NCBI GenBank assembly: GCA_002437415.1
Contig: DJPL01000059.1
Location: 33,861-63,049 of the forward strand
DNA from: Ruminococcaceae bacterium UBA6413
GTDB lineage: Bacteria; Bacillota; Clostridia; Oscillospirales; Ruminococcaceae
Length of the DNA stretch: 29,189 nt
Reading direction: 5' to 3'
Position numbers and translations under genes: made by a program. The notes below the pieces were generated by a model that made no database searches, was not told where the DNA came from, and worked only from the letters and a program-made list of their open reading frames with translations. Shown here piece by piece: positions 8,479-15,807 of the stretch. Every line of letters starts with the position of its first letter. Positions within the stretch are counted from its first letter, which is position 1.

Positions 8479-8667
8479 ATGGAAATTAAACGTGATGAGT
8501 CCTTGCAGAAGCGCCCGGGCACAGGTTATGCCGACACGGCAAGGGTAATGAGAAAAGCCATGAGCATAGCGGCTATGCGTTCGTCAGACTTTGATCCGAA
8601 CGGCAGTTACACCGGCGTATGCGACAATATTTACGAAAAGCCCGTGCAGGACGCAGACGATTTATAA
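8479..8667 (+). CDS. Small acidic-tailed protein (62 aa), unknown function
   Basis: A strong AAAGGAG at 8466-8472 sits six bases before the ATG, so this short frame is very probably translated. The N-terminal half is basic and helix-like (TGYADTARVMRKAMSIAAM). The C-terminal half has NGSYTG and ends in the acidic motif PVQDADDL. There is no signal peptide, membrane segment or cysteine pattern. I recall similar short proteins with 'NGSYTG ... PVQDADDL' in gut Clostridia but cannot confirm this. It is divergent from the defence-type helicase (195 bp between start codons) and lies 70 bp before the kinase gene. A GATAAT at 8432-8437 may be part of its promoter, but no -35 at normal spacing was found. 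Confidence 0.65.
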   Translation: MEIKRDESLQKRPGTGYADTARVMRKAMSIAAMRSSDFDPNGSYTGVCDNIYEKPVQDADDL

Positions 8668-8684
8668 TTAAAGCTTGAAAAGAG

Positions 8685-8730
8685 CCTTCCGTTGTGGTAT
8701 GATAAAACTACCATTTATCATAACGGAAGG
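8685..8730 (+). promoter_or_regulatory. Hairpin sequestering the SD of the kinase gene
   Basis: CCTTCCGTT (8685-8693) pairs with AACGGAAGG (8722-8730). An inner stem ATGATAAA (8699-8706) pairs with TTTATCAT (8714-8721), leaving a five-base bulge (GTGGT) on one side. GGAAGG at the end of the 3' arm is the ribosome binding site, seven bases before ATG 8738. There is no T-run, so a translational switch is more likely than a terminator. An alternative TGGTA/TACCA pairing exists within the structure. Confidence 0.6.
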
Positions 8731-8737
8731 TGTCTTT

Positions 8738-9667
8738 ATGTCACAGTCAACAAAACAGATCAGGATAATAACGCTCGGCGAGCTCAACCGCCGTGCCGAG
8801 GATATACAAAGTTTTATCGATACATCGGAACAGCAGTATGCCGACAAGGTAAAAGCCGCGGCTGACAGCATAGCGCAGTGCCGCGATAAAAAACCACTGG
8901 TACTGCTTTCGGGACCGTCGGGCTCGGGAAAAACGACTACCGCCTACCGCATAGCCGCTGAGCTTACGGCAAAGGGCATAAAAACTATAGTCATTTCAAT
9001 GGACGACTATTTTGTACCGGGAGTGATCCCGCCCGATAAAAACGGAAAAATCGACCTTGAAGCTCCGGAAAGGGTCGACTGTGAGCTTCTGAAAAAGGAT
9101 CTGCTCACGCTGGCTTCGGGCGGTGAGATACAGCTTCCGAAATTCGATTTTACCGACAATTCAAGACGACCGGGCAACAAAATACGCTGTGACGGTAACA
9201 CAGTCGTAATAATCGAGGGCATACACGCGCTCAATCCCGATGTTACGGGCAGAATGCACGATCACGCCACATTCATATATGTCAGCGTCCGTACCCGAAT
9301 AGCAGATGAGAAGGGCGAGCTTCTCCACCCGTCAAAGATACGTCTTATCCGCAGACTGTCGCGCGACAAGCTGTTCAGAGGAAGAGACTATCACAGAACT
9401 ATCGAGCAGTTCCCGAGCGTACAGCGCGGTGAAAGCCTTTATATAATGCCGTATAAACAGCTTGCGGACTTTGATATAGATACATTTTTCCCGTATGAGC
9501 TTTCGGTATACAGAAACGTACTGTCAAGACTGTGTGACGATGATTTTGACGAATGCATACGCCAGGTAAACCGCTACAGCGAGCTGCCCAAGTTCCTGTC
9601 AACGATAACCCCGATACCCGAGAGCGCTGTGCCCGATAACTCCCTCATAAAGGAATTTATTGGCTGA
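8738..9667 (+). CDS. Uridine kinase-like P-loop nucleoside kinase
   Basis: The 309-residue product opens with about 45 helical residues, then the P-loop GPSGSGKTT (about 58-66), SMDDYF (about 88) as the acidic acceptor-binding strand, and IIEGIHALNP (about 160). A basic lid region with RLIRRLSRDKLFRGR and DYHRTIEQF follows. These are features of the uridine kinase/phosphoribulokinase family, which phosphorylates uridine and cytidine using ATP or GTP in the cytoplasm. Many clostridial homologues are near 550 residues with N-terminal TGS and ThrRS-like domains; this one lacks them, so substrate specificity is uncertain. The frame is open upstream to a TTG at 8675, but ATG 8738 is preferred for its GGAAGG site, which is buried in a hairpin. 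Confidence 0.82.
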   Translation: MSQSTKQIRIITLGELNRRAEDIQSFIDTSEQQYADKVKAAADSIAQCRDKKPLVLLSGPSGSGKTTTAYRIAAELTAKGIKTIVISMDDYFVPGVIPPDKNGKIDLEAPERVDCELLKKDLLTLASGGEIQLPKFDFTDNSRRPGNKIRCDGNTVVIIEGIHALNPDVTGRMHDHATFIYVSVRTRIADEKGELLHPSKIRLIRRLSRDKLFRGRDYHRTIEQFPSVQRGESLYIMPYKQLADFDIDTFFPYELSVYRNVLSRLCDDDFDECIRQVNRYSELPKFLSTITPIPESAVPDNSLIKEFIG

Positions 9668-9733
9668 GTTGTGCAAATTCACAAATAGTGAGCATAAACT
9701 TGGTTGTTTTTAACTAAAAGTGAAACTTATCTA

Positions 9734-9762
9734 TTTACTTTTTTGTGGATATGGTGTATAAT
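9734..9762 (+). promoter_or_regulatory. Promoter of cheV
   Basis: TTTACT (9734-9739) and a perfect TATAAT (9757-9762) are separated by 17 bp. The start codon at 9805 lies 42 bp beyond the -10, leaving room for a short leader with GGAAGG. Confidence 0.65.
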
Positions 9763-9804
9763 AGATAACGAATTAAGATTACAGATGCAACGGAAGGTGT
9801 ATTT

Positions 9805-10725
9805 ATGGCAGCTTACAATGCGAACGATACCGGCATACTGCTTGAAAGCGGTACTAACGAGCTGGAGCTTTTGGAATTTAATATATGCGGTAATTCCTAC
9901 GGCATAAACATTGCCAAGGTCCGTGAAATAATGATGGAACAGGAGCTTGTTCCGATGCCGCAGGCACCGGCTGAGATAGAGGGCGTATTTATGCCCCGTG
10001 ACAAGCTTATTACGGTTATAGATCTGCATAAGGTACTCGGCACCGAAAAGCCTGAAAACGCAAGAGGTCTGTTCATAATCTGCGAGTTCAACGGTATGGA
10101 TATAGGCTTCCATGTTACCGCTGTACAGGGCATTCAGCGTATCGGCTGGACGGCTATCGATAAGCCTCCGCAGGTTTCGGGCGATTCAAACTCGGGCATT
10201 GCTACAGGCATAGCCAAGGTTGACGGAAAAATTCTTGTTATCCTCGACTTTGAAAAGATAGTAAGTGATATCAACAAGACAGCAGGACTTGATCTAAAGG
10301 GCGCGGAAAATGCAAAGGCGACCGATGTTACAGCTGAAAAGCATATAGTGATCGCCGAGGACTCGCAGTTCCTCAACAAGATGATAGTAAACAGCCTTGC
10401 TGATATAGGCTTTAAAGAAATACGCTCTTTCCCCAACGGCAAAGAGGCGTGGGACTACATATCAAAATTCTCAAATTACAACGGCGATGTCACAGAGTGC
10501 GTAGCCGCAGTGATCACTGATATAGAGATGCCGCAGATGGACGGTCATCATCTTACAAAGCTCATTAAATCCGACCCCACACTCAAAAAGATACCCGTGT
10601 TCCTGTTCTCATCTCTCATAAACGAGCAGATGTATCAGAAGGGTCTTTCGGTAGGTGCGGACGAACAGTTCTCAAAGCCCCAGATCGGTATGCTGATAGA
10701 ACGTCTGCTCCAGATACTGAGCTGA
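9805..10725 (+). CDS. cheV: Chemotaxis coupling protein CheV (CheW domain plus receiver)
   Basis: The 306-residue protein has an N-terminal CheW-like domain (about 12-155), with LLEFNICGNSYGINIAKVREI at its beginning and ITVIDLHKVLG in the middle. The C-terminal response-regulator receiver runs from about 182 to 305. Receiver residues are in place: the acidic pair ED (about 185-186), the phosphoacceptor Asp in TDIEMPQMDG (about 238), the Ser in LFSS and the Lys in SKP (about 291). CheV couples chemoreceptors to CheA and tunes adaptation through phosphorylation, at the cytoplasmic face of the receptor array. It is a single gene with its own promoter and terminator; no flagellar or other chemotaxis gene is in the window. 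GGAAGG lies nine bases before ATG. Confidence 0.92.
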   Translation: MAAYNANDTGILLESGTNELELLEFNICGNSYGINIAKVREIMMEQELVPMPQAPAEIEGVFMPRDKLITVIDLHKVLGTEKPENARGLFIICEFNGMDIGFHVTAVQGIQRIGWTAIDKPPQVSGDSNSGIATGIAKVDGKILVILDFEKIVSDINKTAGLDLKGAENAKATDVTAEKHIVIAEDSQFLNKMIVNSLADIGFKEIRSFPNGKEAWDYISKFSNYNGDVTECVAAVITDIEMPQMDGHHLTKLIKSDPTLKKIPVFLFSSLINEQMYQKGLSVGADEQFSKPQIGMLIERLLQILS

Positions 10726-10834
10726 TAACTTTATTGCTTATTCGCTGTTTGCCTATTGCTACCGGCGACAGTTGAATATCTGATTTTCATTTTTATTCCT
10801 TACTTAAGTTTGTTTCGTTTTATTTGAATTTAAC

Positions 10835-10866
10835 CGGCAGAATGAAAGTTCTGCCGTCATTTTTTT
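10835..10866 (+). terminator. Terminator downstream of cheV
   Basis: CGGCAGAA (10835-10842) pairs with TTCTGCCG (10849-10856) across a six-base loop, followed by TCA and a seven-T run. This is a standard intrinsic terminator about 110 bp after the cheV stop codon; the intervening A+T-rich stretch shows nothing else. Confidence 0.85.
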
Positions 10867-10885
10867 GCTTGATAACTTATAATGC

Positions 10886-10914
10886 TTGAAGTTATGGCAA
10901 ATATGTGATAGAAT
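10886..10914 (+). promoter_or_regulatory. Promoter of the MBL-fold/RCK operon
   Basis: TTGAAG (10886-10891) is followed after 17 bp by TAGAAT (10909-10914), with TG at 10906-10907 in the extended -10 position. It lies just downstream of the cheV terminator and 33 bp before the TTG start codon. Confidence 0.6.
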
Positions 10915-10947
10915 AGTATAGAATTATGTTGAAAGGACTGCTGAACT

Positions 10948-11784
10948 TTGAGGATAGTATCCCTGTCTGATGATGAAACGGCTGATACAAAGCTGTTTTC
11001 CGAGCATGGTATATGTCTGTATATCGAGCACGGTGCAAACAGAATACTCTTCGGCGCGGGCGCGTCAATGCTGTTTATGAGCAACGCCGAGCGGCTCGGT
11101 GTGCCTGTAAGCAAGGCGGATACGCTTGTGCTTCCGATAAACACGGATGACTGCACGGGCGGTGCGGAAGCAGCCGCCAAAAAATGTCCGGGACTCCGCA
11201 TTTTCATTCGTGATGCGGCGGCGTGCGACTGTGCAAAGAAGGAAAGGCTGCTGAGAGTGCGCAGCGGACTGCCGCAGTCCTTCTACAGGAGTGAGAAGTA
11301 CAACACGATAAGATTTGAGCGTTTTACAGAGGTTTGCAAGGATTTTTACCTTGTGGCTGTAGACGAGGACGCTAAGGGGCTTGACGGCGACAGGCATTAT
11401 TATATAAGGAAAAAGGGATTTTATGTTGCGGACGATTTTTCGGAGGAATGCTTTGCGGTGTGTTTTCCGAAAAGAAGACGTGACGGCTTTGTTCTGATAA
11501 CAGGTGGTTCATACCGCGGTATAGCGCAAACGGTAAAAATTGCCAAAAAATTATGGGACGCACCGGTGCTGTCGGTGGTCGGCTGCTTCGGATACTGCAA
11601 TGCATCGGGGAAGCCCGTCTGCACGCAAGGTCAGATAGCAAAATGCGCGGAAGAGCTTTCCGAGCTTCGCACAGGAAGCATATACACCTGCCATAATACA
11701 GGCAGAAAGGGTTATGATATAATGAAAGATATACTCGGCGACAGATTACAATATCTCAGAGCCGGAGAGGAGCTGAATTTTTAA
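10948..11784 (+). CDS. Metallo-beta-lactamase-fold protein lacking its metal ligands
   Basis: The 278-residue protein aligns by eye with the MBL family that includes the AF_1265-type hydrolases and dihydropterin phosphate synthases. It has SEHGICLYIEHGANRILFGAG at the N terminus. The usual HxHxDH metal motif (SHGHYDHTGG) is replaced by PINTDDCTGG. The family's GCSH is GGSY in this protein. The later VGCFGYC replaces the family's GGFHL, while the C-terminal CHCTG-type motif survives in part as CHNTG. It is therefore probably a non-catalytic member with a binding or regulatory role (inference). The start is TTG because a stop codon lies two codons upstream in frame; AAAGGA is at 10932-10937. 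The TAA overlaps the next ATG (TAATG), implying translational coupling to the RCK genes. Confidence 0.72.
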   Translation: MRIVSLSDDETADTKLFSEHGICLYIEHGANRILFGAGASMLFMSNAERLGVPVSKADTLVLPINTDDCTGGAEAAAKKCPGLRIFIRDAAACDCAKKERLLRVRSGLPQSFYRSEKYNTIRFERFTEVCKDFYLVAVDEDAKGLDGDRHYYIRKKGFYVADDFSEECFAVCFPKRRRDGFVLITGGSYRGIAQTVKIAKKLWDAPVLSVVGCFGYCNASGKPVCTQGQIAKCAEELSELRTGSIYTCHNTGRKGYDIMKDILGDRLQYLRAGEELNF

Positions 11785-12404
11785 TGAACGTACTGGTGGT
11801 TGGCTGTGGAAAGGTCGGCTCACGCCTTGCGAATACGCTCGGCGAGGAAGGAATAGACGTTTCGATAATAGCGAGGACATCGGCAGAGGCGGACAAGATG
11901 CTGGATCCCGATTTCAAGGGCAGTTTACTTTGCGGAGTTCCGATAGATCAGGACAACCTGAAAAAAGCGGGAATAGAAAGCTGTGATGTCGTATGCGCGG
12001 TCACAGACGACGACAATACGAATATAATGGTTGCACAGCTGGCGAAGGAGGTATACGGCGTAAAGAAGGTCATCAGCCGTATCCTTGACCCCGAAAGAGG
12101 AGATATATTCGCACATTTCGGACTTGAAACGGTGTGCCCGACAAAGCTTACGGTCGAAGCAATCTGCTCTGCCATAAAGCCTATGCTTGAAGAGAAGTAT
12201 GTCAGCTTCGGCTCTCATATGGTGCGCTTTACGACAATGGCGATACCCAGAGAGTTTATCGGAATGACCCCGTCAGATATCGAATATGAGGAAAATGAAA
12301 CGCTGTATGCGATAATCAGGGCTGACAGCACAATGGAGATAGTAAACAATTATCACATCGTCATGAGAGAGGGCGACAAGCTCATATTCTCAAAGACTAT
12401 CTGA
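11784..12404 (+). CDS. TrkA/KtrA-type RCK protein 1 (K+ transport regulator)
   Basis: The 206-residue protein has a Rossmann TrkA-N domain with GCGKVGSRLA (about 7-16) and a TrkA-C domain from about residue 135 to the end. Such cytoplasmic RCK rings bind nucleotides and gate a Trk/Ktr potassium channel subunit. The end of strand beta-2, where an acidic residue normally holds the NAD or adenosine ribose, reads IIARTS, so ligand preference may differ. The start codon overlaps the preceding stop, and GGAGAGGAG lies upstream. A second RCK gene follows after 19 bp. No TrkH/KtrB membrane subunit is encoded in the window. Confidence 0.85.
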   Translation: MNVLVVGCGKVGSRLANTLGEEGIDVSIIARTSAEADKMLDPDFKGSLLCGVPIDQDNLKKAGIESCDVVCAVTDDDNTNIMVAQLAKEVYGVKKVISRILDPERGDIFAHFGLETVCPTKLTVEAICSAIKPMLEEKYVSFGSHMVRFTTMAIPREFIGMTPSDIEYEENETLYAIIRADSTMEIVNNYHIVMREGDKLIFSKTI

Positions 12405-12423
12405 CAGAAAGGAACATTAAGTA

Positions 12424-13089
12424 ATGCATTCGCTTATAATAGGCGGCGGTAAGATAGGCTATTATCTTACCAAGGTCCTTATGGAAAAAGGCTATGATGT
12501 ATCGGTGGTCGAAAAGGAAAAGGACGCTTGCCAGAAGTTTGCAAACGACCTTAATATAACCGTTATCAGAGGTGACGGCACGAGCGTATCGGTGCTTGAA
12601 CAGGCGGGCGTTGCCGACGCAGACAGCGTTATCGCAGTAACGGGGCGCGATGAGGATAATCTTGTTGCCTGCCAGCTTGCCAAAAGGCTGTATCAGGTAA
12701 AGAAGACGATAGCAAAGGTAAACAATCCCAAAAACGTTGACGCGCTGAAAAAGCTGGGCGTTGATATAGTTGTAAGCTCTACGGACAATATCACGGGACA
12801 GCTTGAGCGCGAGATAGACAGCGGAAAGATAAAGGAGCTCCTGCCGCTTGGTGCGAGCAAGGCAGGCGTATTTGAGATAGTGCTCGATGATACGTTTATG
12901 CTTCAGAACGTTCCGCTGATGGAGATGGAAATACCGCTGACGCTCAACATTATCTCTATTATCCGCAACGAAACAGAGCTGATAATCCCCCGCGGTCACA
13001 CAACGCTTGATGTCGGGGATAAGCTTATGATCTTATCGAAAATCAAGGATAAAAATGACATTTTCAAGGCTTTTAAGATAAAAGCGTGA
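12424..13089 (+). CDS. TrkA/KtrA-type RCK protein 2 (K+ transport regulator)
   Basis: The 221-residue protein has a TrkA-N Rossmann domain with GGGKIGYYLTKVL (about 6-18) and the canonical acidic residue after beta-2 in VVEKEKDA, followed by a TrkA-C domain (about 140-220). It looks like a typical NAD/ATP-binding RCK subunit, in contrast to its divergent upstream paralogue. The pair may form a heteromeric ring controlling a K+ channel encoded elsewhere (inference). GAAAGGA lies upstream of ATG, and the gene is 19 bp from the first RCK gene in the same operon. Confidence 0.87.
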   Translation: MHSLIIGGGKIGYYLTKVLMEKGYDVSVVEKEKDACQKFANDLNITVIRGDGTSVSVLEQAGVADADSVIAVTGRDEDNLVACQLAKRLYQVKKTIAKVNNPKNVDALKKLGVDIVVSSTDNITGQLEREIDSGKIKELLPLGASKAGVFEIVLDDTFMLQNVPLMEMEIPLTLNIISIIRNETELIIPRGHTTLDVGDKLMILSKIKDKNDIFKAFKIKA

Positions 13090-13153
13090 CATCAATGTAA
13101 CGCCGATTTTGTTAAAACAGTGTAAACAGATGCTGAATTTCAAAATATATGCT

Positions 13154-13197
13154 GTGAAATTGCACAAAAACAACAACCTGCTTTAGTGCAATTTCAC
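13154..13197. repeat. Perfect 12-bp inverted repeat upstream of glgP
   Basis: GTGAAATTGCAC (13154-13165) and GTGCAATTTCAC (13186-13197) are exact reverse complements with a 20-base spacer. It lies between the RCK operon and glgP, 30 bp upstream of the glgP -35. It may terminate the RCK transcript (TTTAATATTT follows) or bind a repressor or activator of glgP. Confidence 0.6.
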
Positions 13198-13227
13198 TTT
13201 AATATTTACAAAATATTTTATTCAGCC

Positions 13228-13256
13228 TTGAATACAGGCAACGTATGTTGTATAAT
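13228..13256 (+). promoter_or_regulatory. Promoter of glgP
   Basis: TTGAAT (13228-13233) and TATAAT (13251-13256) are separated by 17 bp. The -10 is perfect and the -35 matches four of six bases. The start codon is 42 bp downstream, with GAAAGGGA as ribosome binding site. Confidence 0.78.
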
Positions 13257-13297
13257 TAGTGAGTAAGAAAATCGAATGACGAGAAAGGGAACATAAT

Positions 13298-15697
13298 ATG
13301 ACTTCACCGTTCACTGAAAGCGAAATATCACGCAGACTGTCGGAAGTGCTCGAATATGACTTCAGAGTATCTCCCGCAGAAGCAACACACACACAGATCT
13401 ACAAGGCTTTATCCAAGATAGTTGTAAACTACCTTAAGGAAAAGCGCTCAATGTTTATGACCGATTGCAACTCAAAGGGCAGAAAGCAGGTATACTACCT
13501 CTCAATGGAATTCCTTATGGGTCGTTCATTGAAAACTAACCTCTACAACCTCGGTATGCAGGACGAGGTCGCTAAGGCTCTCAAGAAGCTTGATGTAAAG
13601 ATCGAGCACATCTATGAGGAAGAGCCCGATGCAGGTCTCGGCAACGGCGGTCTCGGAAGGCTGGCAGCCTGCTACCTCGACGGACTGGCAACCTGTGCGT
13701 TCCCTGCAACAGGCTACTCGATCCTTTACGAATACGGTATCTTCAAGCAGAGAATTATCGACGGCTGGCAGACAGAGCTTCCCGATGAATGGTTACCCGG
13801 CGGCAGAGCATGGCTTGTACCAGTACCCGACCAGGCTATTGAAGTACACTTTGACGGTGAGATCCACGAGAAGTGGGAGCAGAACTACCATAGCATAAGC
13901 CACGTTAATTATAAGACAGTAAACGCAGTTCCCTATGATATGTATGTATCGGGCTATGACAGCAAGGGCGTTTCAAAGCTCCGTCTTTGGAGTGCAGAGA
14001 GTATGTCATTCGATATGAATATGTTTAACCAGGGTGACTATGCAAAGGCTATCGGTGCTAACAACATCGCACACTCACTGACAAAGGTACTTTACCCCAA
14101 CGATAACCACCTTGAGGGTAAGGCACTCCGTCTGCGTCAGCAGTACTTTATGAGTGCCGCTTCGGTAGGCGATATCGTAATGCGTCATATGAACGTATAC
14201 GGCACTCTTGAGAACCTGCACGAAAAGGTAGCTATCCATATAAACGATACACACCCTACACTCGCGATCCCCGAGCTTATGAGAATACTGCTTGATGACT
14301 GTGGTTACGAATGGGATAAAGCATGGAATATTATAAAGAATACATTTGACTATACAAACCACACCGTTATGGCTGAAGCGCTTGAAACATGGGATGTTGA
14401 CCTTATGCAGAGAATACTCCCCAGAATTTACTCTATCATAGTTGAGATAAACAACCGTTATTGTGCTCACCTTATGGAAGTAACAGACGGCGACAGCGAA
14501 AAGGTCACAAGAATGTCTATCATTCTCAACAACCGTGTAAAGATGGCTAACCTGTGCTGTGCCGCAAGTAGCTCAATAAACGGTGTTTCAAAGCTCCACT
14601 CTGAGATCATTAAAGAAAGTGTATTCCATGATCAGTACACAGTTACTCCCGATGCGTTCAAGAACGTTACAAACGGTATCGCATACCGTCGTTGGCTTCT
14701 TGCAAGCAACCAAGGTCTTACAAGGCTTCTTACGGAGTGCATAGGTGACGGCTTCAAGAAGGACGCTTCAAAGCTTGAAGACTTCAAGAAGTTTGCGAAC
14801 GACAAGGCAGTGCTTGATAAATTAGCCGCTGTAAAGCTCGCTAACAAGCAGGCTTTCGCTAAGTATGTTTACAACACAACAGGTACAAAGCTCAACTGCA
14901 ACGGTATCTTTGATGTTCAGGTAAAGCGTCTGCACGAATACAAGCGCCAGCAGTTAAACGCGATGAACATTATCGCAGATTACCTTTATCTGCTCAACAA
15001 CCCCGATGCGGACTTTGTTCCCAAGACATATATCTTTGCATCAAAGGCTGCTCCCGGCTACTATATGGCTAAGCAGATTATAAAGATGATCTGGTGCATA
15101 GGTGAAGAGCTTAAGAAGAACCCCAAGCTTAATGAAAAGCTCTCTGTTGTATTCCTTGAAGACTACAAGGTAACGCTGTCAGAGATACTCATGCCCGCAA
15201 GTGAAATTTCAGAGCAGATCTCTCTCGCAGGTACTGAGGCTTCGGGTACAGGTAATATGAAGCTTATGCTCAACGGTGCTCTTACAATGGGTACTTATGA
15301 CGGTGCTAACGTTGAGATCCACGGTGCTGTAGGTGACGACAATATCTTCATCTTCGGTATGTCGACACCCGAGGTAAATCAGCTCAAGGCTGAGGGCTAC
15401 AACCCCGAGGATATCTACAACTCGCACGCTGTTATCAAGAGCGTACTCGAAAAGATGTACAAGGGCATAAACGGTGCTACATTTGAAGAGGTTGCAAACT
15501 CGCTGCGTCACGCTGACAGATATATGTGCTTTGCGGACTTCGACAGCTACAGAGGAATGCAGGCTAAGGCAAGCGAGACCTATAAGGATAAGTACAAGTG
15601 GAACAAGATGTCACTTACAAATATCGCTTCGGCAGGTATATTCTCGGCTGACCGTGCCGTTACAGACTATGCGCGCGACATTTGGAAGTTAATTTAA
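13298..15697 (+). CDS. glgP: Glycogen/maltodextrin phosphorylase
   Basis: The 799-residue length is typical of bacterial alpha-glucan phosphorylases (GT35), which release glucose-1-phosphate from glycogen or maltodextrin using phosphate and PLP. Visible family signatures are EPDAGLGNGGLGRLAACYLD near residue 108, HINDTHPTLAIPELMR near 310, and NGIAYRRWL near 463. The PLP-binding region EASGTGNMKLMLNGALT lies near 650, with the Schiff-base Lys at about 655. No signal peptide is present, so it is cytoplasmic. It stands alone between its own promoter and terminator, 110 bp before a GH13 enzyme that would supply or trim linear dextrins. Codon use is biased to AAG, AAC, TAC and CTC/CTT more than in the neighbours, suggesting high expression. 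Confidence 0.95.
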   Translation: MTSPFTESEISRRLSEVLEYDFRVSPAEATHTQIYKALSKIVVNYLKEKRSMFMTDCNSKGRKQVYYLSMEFLMGRSLKTNLYNLGMQDEVAKALKKLDVKIEHIYEEEPDAGLGNGGLGRLAACYLDGLATCAFPATGYSILYEYGIFKQRIIDGWQTELPDEWLPGGRAWLVPVPDQAIEVHFDGEIHEKWEQNYHSISHVNYKTVNAVPYDMYVSGYDSKGVSKLRLWSAESMSFDMNMFNQGDYAKAIGANNIAHSLTKVLYPNDNHLEGKALRLRQQYFMSAASVGDIVMRHMNVYGTLENLHEKVAIHINDTHPTLAIPELMRILLDDCGYEWDKAWNIIKNTFDYTNHTVMAEALETWDVDLMQRILPRIYSIIVEINNRYCAHLMEVTDGDSEKVTRMSIILNNRVKMANLCCAASSSINGVSKLHSEIIKESVFHDQYTVTPDAFKNVTNGIAYRRWLLASNQGLTRLLTECIGDGFKKDASKLEDFKKFANDKAVLDKLAAVKLANKQAFAKYVYNTTGTKLNCNGIFDVQVKRLHEYKRQQLNAMNIIADYLYLLNNPDADFVPKTYIFASKAAPGYYMAKQIIKMIWCIGEELKKNPKLNEKLSVVFLEDYKVTLSEILMPASEISEQISLAGTEASGTGNMKLMLNGALTMGTYDGANVEIHGAVGDDNIFIFGMSTPEVNQLKAEGYNPEDIYNSHAVIKSVLEKMYKGINGATFEEVANSLRHADRYMCFADFDSYRGMQAKASETYKDKYKWNKMSLTNIASAGIFSADRAVTDYARDIWKLI

Positions 15698-15719
15698 TTG
15701 ATAAACCAGACATAAAGCA

Positions 15720-15749
15720 AAAAGTCCGTTGTGAGCAACGGACTTTTTC
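15720..15749 (+). terminator. Terminator downstream of glgP
   Basis: AAAGTCCGTT (15721-15730) pairs perfectly with AACGGACTTT (15737-15746) across a six-base loop, and T residues continue. No promoter is visible between it and the GH13 gene, so that gene may depend partly on read-through from glgP. Confidence 0.85.
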
Positions 15750-15807
15750 AGGTATTTAAAACCCGATTTTTACCCCCGATGATTTTAATCCGAAAGGAAT
15801 GTTTATA

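Noticed and set aside
12397..12999. 200-aa minus-strand frame
   Set aside because: It is the antisense shadow of the second RCK gene; Tyr/Leu/Arg-rich without any recognisable motif.
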